From contig NZ_JAGDYL010000014.1 in the NCBI RefSeq assembly GCF_017565705.1, positions 38,382 to 102,381 of the forward strand: a stretch of 64,000 bases of DNA, given 5' to 3'. Within the stretch, counting starts at the first letter, position 1. Each line of letters starts with the position of its first letter. This document shows positions 1-8,080 of the stretch, one piece after another. The position numbers and the translations under genes were made by a program. Below the pieces are notes generated by a model. That model saw only the letters and a program-made list of their open reading frames with translations. It had not been told where the DNA came from and ran no database searches. This stretch comes from Leucobacter ruminantium. GTDB taxonomy: Bacteria > Actinomycetota > Actinomycetes > Actinomycetales > Microbacteriaceae.

Positions 1-506
1 AAGGCGTCGACCGGTACGCCCGAGGAGTCGAGCACGCGCTCGGCGATGACGGCGACCCCCGAGTTCAAGGCTCCGAGCGATACCCGACGGCCACGCAGCT
101 CGGCGATCCCGCGTATCTCGGAGTCGGCGGGCACCACGATGTGCACGTACTCGTCGTAGACGCGCGCGACCGCCCGCACCGGGAGCGGCTCGTCGAAGGC
201 GCCGACGCCCGCGATCGCATCCGCCGCGGTGTCGCCCTGGGCGAATCCGAGCAGGGCGTCGCCCGAGCCGACGCGCAGCAGGTTGTCGACCGAGCCGCGA
301 GTCTCGGACACCGAGATATCGAGGCCCAGGCCGCGGTGCAGCTCCTCGGCGAAGCGCTCCCCGTAGGCGTAGTAGACCCCCGCCGTGCCGCCTCCCGCTA
401 TCCGGTACGACTTCCCATCGGCGTACTGCGCGCCGCCGCACCCCGCCAGCGCGGCCAGGACGACCGTCGCGGCGAGCGCCGCGACCATCCGCACGAGCCT
501 CCGCAT
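1..506 (-). CDS. TAXI-type TRAP solute-binding lipoprotein, 3' end beyond window
   Basis: About 168 N-terminal residues are present; the C-terminus lies beyond the left edge. The start is an ATG overlapping the kinase stop (TGATG). A hydrophobic signal peptide ends in a lipobox (LAGC, Cys23), so the mature protein should be a lipoprotein on the outer face of the membrane. It continues YRIAGGGTAGVYYAYGERFA, the usual opening of TAXI (TRAP-associated extracytoplasmic immunogenic) substrate-binding proteins, then a periplasmic-binding fold segment (ELRGRRVSLGALNSGV). The family usually has about 320 residues and hands a ligand to a TRAP permease. Here the upstream neighbours are a sensor kinase and regulator, so a ligand-sensing role feeding the kinase is an inference. 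The ligand is unknown and no TRAP permease is visible. Confidence 0.82.
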   Translation of the reverse strand, partial: MRRLVRMVAALAATVVLAALAGCGGAQYADGKSYRIAGGGTAGVYYAYGERFAEELHRGLGLDISVSETRGSVDNLLRVGSGDALLGFAQGDTAADAIAGVGAFDEPLPVRAVARVYDEYVHIVVPADSEIRGIAELRGRRVSLGALNSGVAVIAERVLDSSGVPVDA

Positions 507-1879
507 CACACCTCCCCCGCCGGAAGATGCAGCGCGACCCTGAGCCCGCCGCCACCGGGGGCCGAGACCTCGATCCGGCCTCCCAGCGCGTGCATCAGAT
601 CCGTCGCGATGGCGAGCCCCAGCCCGGACCCCGGAACGTTCTGATCGCGCGCGCTGCGCCAGAAGCGGCGGGTCGCCCGCTCCAGCTCCTCCGGTTCGAG
701 GCCGCGGCCGCGATCCCTCACCGCGATCTCGCACTCCTCGCCCGGCACCGCGACCGTCACATCGACCTCCGTGCCGCGCGGCGCGAACTTCAGCGCGTTG
801 TCGATCACCGCGTCGAAGGCGCTCTCGACCGCCGTGCGGTCGGTGAGCGCCGGTGCGGCGGCCGGAGCGCTCACGGCGATCCGTACCCCGCGCTCGCGGG
901 CGACGTGGCGCCACGCGGCGACCCTGGCCGTGACGACGTCGACCAGGTCCACGACCGCGAATACGGAGTCCGCCCGACCCGCGCGCGCCATGCCGAGCAG
1001 CGTGTCGAGGATGCGAGACATGCGCCTGCCCTCCTCGCGGGTCTTCTCGACGTCGTCGTCCCAGCTCTCGTCGAGCCCCGTCGCCAGGTACTCGACCCGC
1101 ATGAGCAGCGCGCCCAGTGGGTTGCGCAGCTCGTGGGAGGCGTTCATCGCGAACTCCTGCTGCCGCGAGATGACACGCTCGATCTCCTCGGCCATCTGAT
1201 TGAAGATCCGCGTCATGCTGCGGGTCTCCGGAGGCCCCGTGTCGTCGGAGATCCTGGCGTTCATCTCGCCGTGCTCGATCGCGGCCATGGCTTCGTCGAG
1301 CCGATGCATCGGCTGCAGCACCCAGCTGGCGAGCCTGAACACCGCGAGCACCAGCAGCGCCACGATCGCGATGCACACGGCGATGAGCGCCAGCCAGTGG
1401 GTCAGGATCTCGCTGCGCGGCTGCTCCGCGCTCGCGGAGATCACCACCGCGCCGATCACGATGCCGTCGTCGAACACCGGCTCGACCACCGTCGTCTCGC
1501 CGAGCGACCACGGCAGCACCGTCTGCACCGGCTCGCTGCGGCGGCCCGAGAGCGCCAGGCCGAGCTGCGCGGTCGCCTCCTCCCCCAGCTCGCCCGGCTC
1601 CAGACCGCCCGACGCCCACAGCGCACCCGAGCGGTCGAACACGGCGACCTCGGCGTCGTAGAGCTCGCTGTAGCGTCTGAGCTCGCCCTCGATCACATCG
1701 GGTGCGCCGGCGCGGAGCGCCTGCCTGGCGCCGGTCAGGAAGTAGCTGAGATCGCCGAGCTGCTGGTTCGAGACCTCCTGCTGGATGCTGCGCGCGACGC
1801 TCCACGCGTAGGCGCCGGCGAGCGCCAGGAGGATCACGGTCATCGGCACGAGGAAGACGATGATCAGCCGCTTGCGCAC
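506..1879 (-). CDS. Sensor histidine kinase (HAMP, HisKA, HATPase)
   Basis: 457 residues from a GTG start, one base after the regulator's stop codon. Transmembrane helices lie at about 5-27 and 160-182 and flank an extracytoplasmic sensor segment of about 130 residues. A HAMP domain (about 183-236), the dimerisation/phosphoacceptor helix with His249 in NASHELRNP, and an ATPase domain with N box (DNALKFAP), G1 (DRGRGL) and G2 (GSGLGLAI) follow. All motifs of an active EnvZ-type kinase are present. It is translationally coupled to the response regulator and to a TAXI-type binding protein. Such three-gene units suggest that the lipoprotein presents a ligand to the sensor segment; that is inference. 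Confidence 0.93.
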   Translation of the reverse strand: MRKRLIIVFLVPMTVILLALAGAYAWSVARSIQQEVSNQQLGDLSYFLTGARQALRAGAPDVIEGELRRYSELYDAEVAVFDRSGALWASGGLEPGELGEEATAQLGLALSGRRSEPVQTVLPWSLGETTVVEPVFDDGIVIGAVVISASAEQPRSEILTHWLALIAVCIAIVALLVLAVFRLASWVLQPMHRLDEAMAAIEHGEMNARISDDTGPPETRSMTRIFNQMAEEIERVISRQQEFAMNASHELRNPLGALLMRVEYLATGLDESWDDDVEKTREEGRRMSRILDTLLGMARAGRADSVFAVVDLVDVVTARVAAWRHVARERGVRIAVSAPAAAPALTDRTAVESAFDAVIDNALKFAPRGTEVDVTVAVPGEECEIAVRDRGRGLEPEELERATRRFWRSARDQNVPGSGLGLAIATDLMHALGGRIEVSAPGGGGLRVALHLPAGEV

Positions 1880-1880
1880 C

Positions 1881-2552
1881 TCACACCCCGGTCAATCGGT
1901 AGCCCACGCCGCGCACCGTCGCGATGAGGGACGGCCTGTCGAGCTTGCGCCTGATCGAGCCGACGTGCACCTCGAGGGATCTGCTGAAGCCGTTCCAGTC
2001 GGTGCCCCAGACCTCGCGGATGATGCGATCCCTCGGCACCACTACGCCCGGGTACCGCGCGAGCACCGCGACGATGTCGAACTCCTTCGGTGTGAGATCG
2101 ACCGGGGTGTCGCCCGCGAGCACGAGGCGATTCACGAAGTCGAAGTAGATGCCGTCGATGTCGATGCCCGACGTCTCCTCGGAGTCCACAGGCAGGGCGT
2201 GCGTTCGACGCGTCACCGCCTCGATCCGCGCGATGAGCTCGCGCACATCGTAGGGCTTCACCACGAAGTCGTCGGCCCCCGCGTGCAGGCCCCTGATCCG
2301 CTCCTCCACGTGGCTGCGGGCCGTCGCCACGATGATCGGCACGCCCGAGAAGCCGCGGATGCGCCGGCACACGTCGAGGCCGTCCATGTCCGGCAGGCCG
2401 AGATCGAGCAGCACGGCCTCGGTGTCGGGACCGACGGCCTCGAGCGCGGAAGCGCCGTCCGCCGCGCGGACCGTCGTGTAGCCGGCCTGACGCAGATAGG
2501 CGCCGAGCGCGTCGGCGACGCGCTCGTCATCTTCCACGATCAGGATCTTCAT
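1881..2552 (-). CDS. OmpR/PhoB-family response regulator
   Basis: 223 residues from the ATG at 2552; GGAG lies 8 bases upstream, whereas a longer frame to 2597 has no better site. The receiver domain has the acidic pair D8/D9, phosphoacceptor Asp50 (LLDLGLPDMDG) and the conserved Lys of VVKPYD. A winged-helix domain follows (LTPKEFDIVAVL ... RKLDRPSLIATVRGVGYRL), as in OmpR/PhoB regulators. It is first in the operon with the kinase (1-nt gap) and the TAXI-type lipoprotein. The target promoter is not evident, though a 22-bp inverted repeat stands just upstream at 2655-2719. Confidence 0.93.
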   Translation of the reverse strand: MKILIVEDDERVADALGAYLRQAGYTTVRAADGASALEAVGPDTEAVLLDLGLPDMDGLDVCRRIRGFSGVPIIVATARSHVEERIRGLHAGADDFVVKPYDVRELIARIEAVTRRTHALPVDSEETSGIDIDGIYFDFVNRLVLAGDTPVDLTPKEFDIVAVLARYPGVVVPRDRIIREVWGTDWNGFSRSLEVHVGSIRRKLDRPSLIATVRGVGYRLTGV

Positions 2553-2654
2553 CTCGGTCTCCAGCGGTTCCCGGGCACGCCGGGTGTTGCCCGACACCCC
2601 CAGATTAGCCTCCGCCGGCCCGGCGCCTCTCCCCCGCGCCTCTTGCGCCGACTC

Positions 2655-2719
2655 CGACGCTTTCAGCGAGACCGACGGTTCCCGTGGCTCTGAAACAGTC
2701 GGTCTCGCTGAAAGCGTCG
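2655..2719. repeat. Perfect 22-bp inverted repeat
   Basis: Arms at 2655-2676 and 2698-2719 are exact reverse complements (left arm begins CGACGCTTTCAGCGAGACC) around a 21-nt loop. It lies between the stop of the permease and the start of the response regulator, both minus strand. It could terminate the permease transcript, although no T run follows, or it could be a dispersed palindromic repeat. The second arm with part of the loop (GAAACAGTCGGTCTCGCTGA) looks like a mobile repeat end, but this is only an impression. Confidence 0.75.
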
Positions 2720-2771
2720 ATCTCGTCGGGGTGGGCCGGGGCGTCCCGCGGACGGAGAGCTCGGGATCCGG

Positions 2772-4184
2772 TTACTCGTACATCGAGATGTTGACGGGGC
2801 CCGTGAGGTCGGGCGCGGGCGCCCGGAAGCCGCGCGTCTTCACCACGAGGAAGAGCAGACCGGCGACCAGCCAGATCCCTCCGATGACCTTCGAGAGCGG
2901 ATCGAGGCTGAGCCACAGCCACACGTTGATCGCCACGCCGACCGCGGGCACGGCGACGAAGCCGAGCCAGAGCCCGAGGCTGCGGCGCTTCAGGAAGCGG
3001 AAGAAGACGAAGATGACCGACAGGTTCACGAAGGTGAAGGCGAGGAACGCGCCGAAGTTCGCCATCGCGGTCGCCTGATCGAGATCGACGAAGGTCGCCG
3101 TCAGCGCGACGAGTGCGATGAGCAGCACGTTCGCCACGGGAACGCCGGTGCGCGGGTTCACCTTCCCGAACAGGCGCTTCGGCAGTGCCCCGTCGCGACC
3201 CATCGCGTAGAGCAGCCGTGCGGCGCTCATCTGCTGCGTGATGCCGCAGGCCAGCACGGCCATCATGTAGCCGCCGACGAATACGGCCTGGAAGGCGGCG
3301 CCGCCGATGTACTTCGCGATCTCGGGCGAGGCGCCCACGACGTCCTCGAGCAGCGACACATCGGGGAACAGCACCTGCATCACGTACGAGACCGAGAGGA
3401 AGAACGCGCCAGCGACGAGGACGATGATGAAGATCGCGCGCGGGATGTCGCGGGTCGGCCGCTCGGCCTCCTCCGCGAGGGTCGACACCGCGTCGAAACC
3501 GAGGAAGGAGAGCGCGAGCAGTGCCGCGCCGGCCGTGATCGAGACCAGCTGGATGTCCTCCGAGAAGAACGGGCGCACGCTGAACTCCGCGCCGTTCGCG
3601 CCGTTCGAGATGTTGACGACCGTGAGCACCACGAACACGACGGCGACGATCAGCTGGATCACGACGAAGGCCATGTTGAGGTTCGCCGAGAGCTTCACCC
3701 CGACGAGGTTGAGCACCGTGCAGATCGCGACGGTGAGCGCCACCCAGATCCAGAACGGCACATCGGGGAAGATCGCGCCCATGTAGATGCCCGAGAGGAT
3801 CGCGTTGACCATCGGCAGGAGGATGTAGTCGAGCGTCGCCGCCCAGCCCACGAGGAAGCCGAGGTGCGCGTTGATCGCCTCCTTCGCATAGGTGTAGGCG
3901 GAGCCCGCGATCGGGAAGAAGCGCACCATGCGCGAATAGCTGAAGGCGGTGAACAGCACGGCGACCATCACGACGAGGTACGCGAGCGGCACGTGGCCGT
4001 CGGTCTCGTCGGAGACGATGCCGAAGAGGTCGAACACCGCGACCGGGGCCATGTAGGCGAGGCCGATGAAGACCAGGTGGCGCAGCTTCAGCGTGCGCTT
4101 CAACTGTCCGGGCTCGCCGGTGATGGCGTGCGCGATCTGGTCATCACCCGCGGCGACTCCGGAGTGGGAGGGGAGAGTGGACAT
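2772..4184 (-). CDS. APC-superfamily amino acid/amine permease
   Basis: 470 residues from the ATG at 4184, preceded by AAGGA; an in-frame GTG at 4196 would add four residues. About twelve transmembrane helices are visible. The first carries LVFIGLAYMAPVAVFDLFG, the glycine-rich helix-1 signature of APC carriers, and SFLGFDAVSTLAEEAERPTR matches the helix 6/loop region of PuuP/YhdG-like members. It should import an amino acid or amine driven by an ion gradient. It sits downstream of a YtcJ-like amidohydrolase on the same strand, separated by a hairpin repeat, so uptake of a compound processed by that enzyme is plausible but unproven. Confidence 0.88.
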   Translation of the reverse strand: MSTLPSHSGVAAGDDQIAHAITGEPGQLKRTLKLRHLVFIGLAYMAPVAVFDLFGIVSDETDGHVPLAYLVVMVAVLFTAFSYSRMVRFFPIAGSAYTYAKEAINAHLGFLVGWAATLDYILLPMVNAILSGIYMGAIFPDVPFWIWVALTVAICTVLNLVGVKLSANLNMAFVVIQLIVAVVFVVLTVVNISNGANGAEFSVRPFFSEDIQLVSITAGAALLALSFLGFDAVSTLAEEAERPTRDIPRAIFIIVLVAGAFFLSVSYVMQVLFPDVSLLEDVVGASPEIAKYIGGAAFQAVFVGGYMMAVLACGITQQMSAARLLYAMGRDGALPKRLFGKVNPRTGVPVANVLLIALVALTATFVDLDQATAMANFGAFLAFTFVNLSVIFVFFRFLKRRSLGLWLGFVAVPAVGVAINVWLWLSLDPLSKVIGGIWLVAGLLFLVVKTRGFRAPAPDLTGPVNISMYE

Positions 4185-4226
4185 GGATTCCTTCACTTCG
4201 TTGTGGCTGCTCTGTCATTTCGGGTT

Positions 4227-4305
4227 CCGGGCTCTCGTTCCCTGAGCCTGTCGAAGGGAGCGAGAGCCCGGACTCGCCCCTCCGACAAGCTCAGGGGACG
4301 AGCGC
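4227..4305. repeat. Paired CCTGAGC..GTCGAAGGG-type hairpin repeat
   Basis: Two adjacent hairpins fill the gap between the amidohydrolase stop and the permease start. The first pairs 4227-4243 with 4255-4271 (one G-T pair). Its core CCCTGAGCCTGTCGAAGGG is a widespread bacterial intergenic repeat core, in my recollection. The second (about 4273-4300) carries the same core inverted (CTCCGACAAGCTCAGGGG). It may act as a transcription attenuator between the two co-directional genes. Confidence 0.75.
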
Positions 4306-4314
4306 AGGAACGGA

Positions 4315-6030
4315 TCAGTGGTTGTGGCAGTGGTGGTCGTCGCCGGGCTCGCTGCAGCTCTGCCCCGTGCCCGCGGGATCCTGTGCGTGCGCGGCTGCCG
4401 CCGCCCCGCCCAGCTCGCCGCGCGCGTCGTGGATCGCGGTGCCGCCGACGACCGTGAGGTCTGCGCTCTGCGCGAGGATCTCGGCGGGCTCCATGCCGTA
4501 GAGGTCGCCCGACCAGACGACGAGGTCGGCGAGGTAGCCTTCGCGCAGCATGCCGAGCGCGTTCTCGTGGTGGAAGGCCTCGGCGCCGCCCTTCGTGTAG
4601 GCCTCGAGCGCGGCGTCGAGCCCGACGCGCTCGTGAGCCGTCCAGGCCTGGGAGCCGTCGAGGCCGGCGCGGGTCATCGCGCTGTAGACCCCGACGAGGG
4701 GATCCATCTCGCCGACCTGCCAGTCGCTCGAGAAGGTGACACGGGCGCCCGAGTCGATCATGGAGCGGAAGCGCCAGGCCTGATCCCAGCGCGCCTCGCC
4801 GACGTTCTCCATCCAAGTACCGGCGACGAGGTCGGGCGAGGCGTGGCGGGGCTGCATCGCTGCGACGACGCCGAGCTCGCGGAAGCGCGGCAGGTCCTCG
4901 GGTGCGAGGCATTCGACGTGCACGATGCCGTGGCGGGTGTCGGTGCGGCCGTTCGCCCGCTGCGCCGCCTCGATCGAGTCGAGCGTGAGCCTGATCCCCC
5001 AGTCGCCCGTGGCGTGCGTGTGCACCTGGTAGCCGAGGCGGTCGAGCTCGGTGAAGAGCTTCGTGAACTCGGTGGGCTCGAGGCTCGTGTGGCCGCGGTG
5101 GCCCGGGCGGTTCGCGTAGTCCTCGAGCATCGCGGCGGTGTGCGGCTCGATCACGTCGTCGGCGTAGAGCTTGACCGGGCCGAGCTTGAAGCGGTCGTGC
5201 TGCGGGGTCTCGCGGATCGCCTCGGTGATGCGGGCGCGGAAGTCGCCGTCGGCGCCGACCGGGTGGTAGATTGCGGCGATCGTGCGGCTCGTGAGGCGCC
5301 CCTCGCGCTCGGCGCGGGCGAAGAGGTCGAGCTCGGCGAGCGGCACCTGCGGCTCGACGACGGTCGTGATGCCGAAGCGGGCGGCCATGTCGAGGCTGTT
5401 CGCGATCTTCGCGTAGCGGCGATCCGGCGAGTACATGGGGATGTCGCGCTGGAGTTCGGCGAGGCCGTCGATCGTCATCGCGCTCGTGTAGAAGTCGGTG
5501 ACCCACCCCGTCGGCTCGCCGGTCGTCGCATCGATCTCGGGGTTGCCCCAGGCGATGTCGCCGCCGTTCAGAATGCCGAGCTTCGCGAGGGCGGGGCGGT
5601 TGAGCCAGACGGAGTGCTGGTCGTAGGTGGTGATGAAGACCGGCTTGTCCGTGACGCCGACCAGGTCGTCGGCGTTGGGGCGGCGGCCCTCGACCACGGA
5701 GTAGAGCGCGTTCTCGGCGCAGATCCACTCGAGCTCGGGGTGGGTCTCGGCGAACTCCGCGATGCGGGCGCGCACGACGTCGAGGCTCGTCACCTGGTCG
5801 AGGCTCACGGCGAGGTCGTCGAAGCCGAGCAGCAGGTGGTTGTGGGTGTCAGCGACACCGGGGGTGAGGAGGCGTCCCTCCAGCTGCACCGTGCGGCGGG
5901 CGGCGGGAGCATCGGCGGCGCTGCCGACGTAGCTGATGCGGTCGCCCATCACGCCGAGCGCCTCGGCCCAGGGACGTTCGGGGTCGAAGGTGCGGATCTT
6001 GCCGCCGGTGTAGAGCGTGTCGACTGCCAT
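4315..6030 (-). CDS. YtcJ-like metal-dependent amidohydrolase
   Basis: 571 residues, ATG preceded by GGGAG. It has the organisation of the YtcJ/NfdA branch of the amidohydrolase superfamily. An N-terminal composite beta domain precedes the first metal motif (DTHNH, HxH, near residue 63). Later come the His of HTHATGDWG, the His of HGIVHVE, and the Asp of TFSSDW. The C-terminus returns to the beta domain (LADLVVWSGD). Members hydrolyse C-N bonds in amides or formamides in the cytoplasm; the substrate here cannot be told. The last ~20 residues are rich in His and Cys (DDHHCHNH), an unusual metal-binding-like tail. It is transcribed away from a TetR regulator across a promoter region with a perfect 18-bp palindrome, and shares its strand with an APC permease. 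Confidence 0.9.
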   Translation of the reverse strand: MAVDTLYTGGKIRTFDPERPWAEALGVMGDRISYVGSAADAPAARRTVQLEGRLLTPGVADTHNHLLLGFDDLAVSLDQVTSLDVVRARIAEFAETHPELEWICAENALYSVVEGRRPNADDLVGVTDKPVFITTYDQHSVWLNRPALAKLGILNGGDIAWGNPEIDATTGEPTGWVTDFYTSAMTIDGLAELQRDIPMYSPDRRYAKIANSLDMAARFGITTVVEPQVPLAELDLFARAEREGRLTSRTIAAIYHPVGADGDFRARITEAIRETPQHDRFKLGPVKLYADDVIEPHTAAMLEDYANRPGHRGHTSLEPTEFTKLFTELDRLGYQVHTHATGDWGIRLTLDSIEAAQRANGRTDTRHGIVHVECLAPEDLPRFRELGVVAAMQPRHASPDLVAGTWMENVGEARWDQAWRFRSMIDSGARVTFSSDWQVGEMDPLVGVYSAMTRAGLDGSQAWTAHERVGLDAALEAYTKGGAEAFHHENALGMLREGYLADLVVWSGDLYGMEPAEILAQSADLTVVGGTAIHDARGELGGAAAAAHAQDPAGTGQSCSEPGDDHHCHNH

Positions 6031-6087
6031 GTCATCTCCCGGATCTCGCGCGGGCTCCGTCGCCGCCCGATCAGTTATTTAACTCAA

Positions 6088-6105
6088 GAGTAAATTAATT
6101 TACTC
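6088..6105. promoter_or_regulatory. 18-bp palindromic operator candidate (TetR site)
   Basis: GAGTAAATTAATTTACTC is a perfect palindrome in an AT-rich stretch (about 6070-6118) inside an otherwise GC-rich intergenic region between the divergent amidohydrolase and TetR genes. A minus-strand TTGACA lies next to it at 6109-6114. A dyad of this size is typical of TetR-family operators, so the simplest reading is repression of the amidohydrolase (and perhaps the permease) by the adjacent regulator. Confidence 0.75.
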
Positions 6106-6236
6106 GATTGTCAAGAAACTGGTTCGCATTCTTCCGCGAGGGATCCCTCGGCTTCTCTCCCCGGCATCGCCGCTCGGGAGCACCGCGCCGCGCGTGCCCC
6201 GACGAGGGATCCCTCGCGACTGGCATACTGGCAGGC

Positions 6237-6845
6237 ATGGCCAGACCGAGCACGCAGCAGCGACGACGCCGAGAGGTCATCGCGGCAGCGCTCGAAGCGG
6301 CGGCCGAGCACGGCCTCCGCGACCTCTCGCTCACCGACGTCGCGAACCAGGCGGGTGTCACCCGCGGCGCACTGCTCTACTACTACGACGACCTCGACGC
6401 GATCCTCGTCGAGGCGCACGCCGCCGGCATGCAGCGCGTCGGTTCCGAGCGCGCCGCACTCGTGGCGCAGCAGGAGGGGGCACGGGCGAAACTCGCGACC
6501 GCGGTAGCCGCAGGTCTGCCGAACGGGCCCGAGGACGCACTCATGCGCCTGCTCTACGAGTTCGATGTGCTGGCGGGCAAGTCGCCCCTGCACGACGAAC
6601 TCGTGCAGCAGCTCTACGCCGAACAGCTCGCGCTGTTCCGCTCGATCCTCTCCGAGGGAGTCGAGTCCGGCGAGTTCGCGCTCACAGGGCCCCTCGACGA
6701 TATCGCGATGAACTTCGTGGCGCTCGAGGACGCGTACGGGCTGCACATCGTCGCGGGAGGCAGCATCACCCTCGAGGACGCGCACCGCGCGATCGCGCTC
6801 TTCGCCGCGCAGGCCGGAGCGGACTACATGAGCCGGGCGGCCTAG
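6237..6845 (+). CDS. TetR-family transcriptional regulator
   Basis: 202 residues from the ATG at 6237 (MARPSTQQRRRREVI). The N-terminal helix-turn-helix is clear: LSLTDVANQAGVTRGALLYY at about residues 31-50. The C-terminal ligand-binding half resembles the TetR_C_6/BetI-like group but is not diagnostic. A longer frame upstream has no ribosome-binding site and runs through two GAGGGATCCCTC palindromes, so the shorter start is preferred. A TACT-like -10 lies only a few bases upstream, so the mRNA may be nearly leaderless. Its stop overlaps the convergent threonine dehydratase stop by 4 nt (CTAG). It likely controls the divergent amidohydrolase gene. Confidence 0.9.
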   Translation: MARPSTQQRRRREVIAAALEAAAEHGLRDLSLTDVANQAGVTRGALLYYYDDLDAILVEAHAAGMQRVGSERAALVAQQEGARAKLATAVAAGLPNGPEDALMRLLYEFDVLAGKSPLHDELVQQLYAEQLALFRSILSEGVESGEFALTGPLDDIAMNFVALEDAYGLHIVAGGSITLEDAHRAIALFAAQAGADYMSRAA

Positions 6846-8080
6846 TACCGCTCGCCCACCCGCACGACGTAGCCGGCGTCGCGCAGCGCCTGGGCGACGG
6901 CATCTCCGTGCTCGTGCCCGCGCGTCTCGATGTGCAGCTCGAGCTCGACCTCGCTGATCGGCAACTCGGTGGCGTGGCGCGTGTGGATCACCTCGACCAC
7001 GTTCGCGTTCTGCGAGGCGACGATCGACGCCGTGCGCACGAGCTGACCCGGAATGTCGGGCAGCAGGATGCGGAGCTTCATGTAGCGAGCCGACGCAGCG
7101 AGACCGTGCCCGATCACGCGCTGCAGCAGCAGCGGATCGATGTTGCCGCCTGACAGCACGCTCGCGGTCACGCCCTTCGCCTTCGCCTTGCCGGAGAGGA
7201 TCGCGGCGACGCCCGCCGCACCGGCAGGCTCGACCACGAGCTTCGCGCGCTCGAGCAGCATGACGATCGCGCGGGCGATGTCGTCGTCGCTCACCGTGAC
7301 GACCTCGTCGACGTACTCGCGCACCATCTCGAAGGTCAGATCACCGGGTCGTGCGACGGCGATGCCGTCGGCGATCGTCGGCCGCGTCTCGATCGTCACG
7401 GGCCGACCCACGTCGAGCGAAGGCTTGAACGGCGCGGCGTTCTCCGACTGCACGCCGATCACGCGCATCGTGCGGCCCTCGCGCGCGGCCCACTGCTTCG
7501 CGGCCGCCGCGACGCCCGAGATGAGCCCTCCCCCGCCGATCGGCACGATGATCGTCTCGATGTCGGGGCGCGCCTCGAGCATCTCCAGCGCGACGGTGCC
7601 CTGCCCCTCGATGATCGCGGGGTGGTCGAAGGGCGGCACGAACAGTGCGCCCGTCTCGGCGACGAAGGCCTGCGCGGCACGATTGGTCTCGTCGAAGGTC
7701 GCCCCCTCGAGCACGACGTCCGCGCCGTATCCGCGGGTGGCCTGCAGCTTCGGGAGGGCGACGCCGAGGGGCATGAAGATGGTGGCCTTGACGCCGAGCT
7801 CGCGCGCGGCGAAGGCGACTCCCTGCGCGTGGTTGCCGGCTGAGGCGGCGACCACGCCCCGCTTGCGCTCCTCGTCGCTCAGCTGCAGCAGGCGGTTGTA
7901 GGCGCCCCGCAGCTTGTAGGCGCCCGTTCGCTGCAGGTTCTCGCACTTCAGGTAGACGCTCGGCACGCCGAGCACCTCGGCCAGATAGCGGGATGACTCG
8001 AGAGGCGTGCGCTGCGTGATGCGGTGCACGACGTCGAGCGCGCGTTCGAAGTCTTCGAGCCGGGGGGCTGCCTCGATCAT
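6842..8080 (-). CDS. ilvA: Threonine ammonia-lyase (ACT-domain type)
   Basis: 412 residues. This PLP enzyme deaminates L-threonine to 2-oxobutanoate, the entry step of isoleucine synthesis or threonine catabolism. The PLP lysine is Lys56 in TGAYKLRGA, the Asn-binding loop is SAGNHAQGVA, and the phosphate-binding glycine loop is PIGGGGLISG. The C-terminal ~75 residues (KLRILLPDIPGQLVRTASIV) form a single ACT domain. This is the short, TdcB-like layout, not the long biosynthetic form with two ACT-like repeats. Its stop overlaps the TetR gene by 4 nt, and its start overlaps the AI-2E family permease stop (ATGA), so it is co-transcribed with that gene. Confidence 0.94.
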   Translation of the reverse strand: MIEAAPRLEDFERALDVVHRITQRTPLESSRYLAEVLGVPSVYLKCENLQRTGAYKLRGAYNRLLQLSDEERKRGVVAASAGNHAQGVAFAARELGVKATIFMPLGVALPKLQATRGYGADVVLEGATFDETNRAAQAFVAETGALFVPPFDHPAIIEGQGTVALEMLEARPDIETIIVPIGGGGLISGVAAAAKQWAAREGRTMRVIGVQSENAAPFKPSLDVGRPVTIETRPTIADGIAVARPGDLTFEMVREYVDEVVTVSDDDIARAIVMLLERAKLVVEPAGAAGVAAILSGKAKAKGVTASVLSGGNIDPLLLQRVIGHGLAASARYMKLRILLPDIPGQLVRTASIVASQNANVVEVIHTRHATELPISEVELELHIETRGHEHGDAVAQALRDAGYVVRVGERY

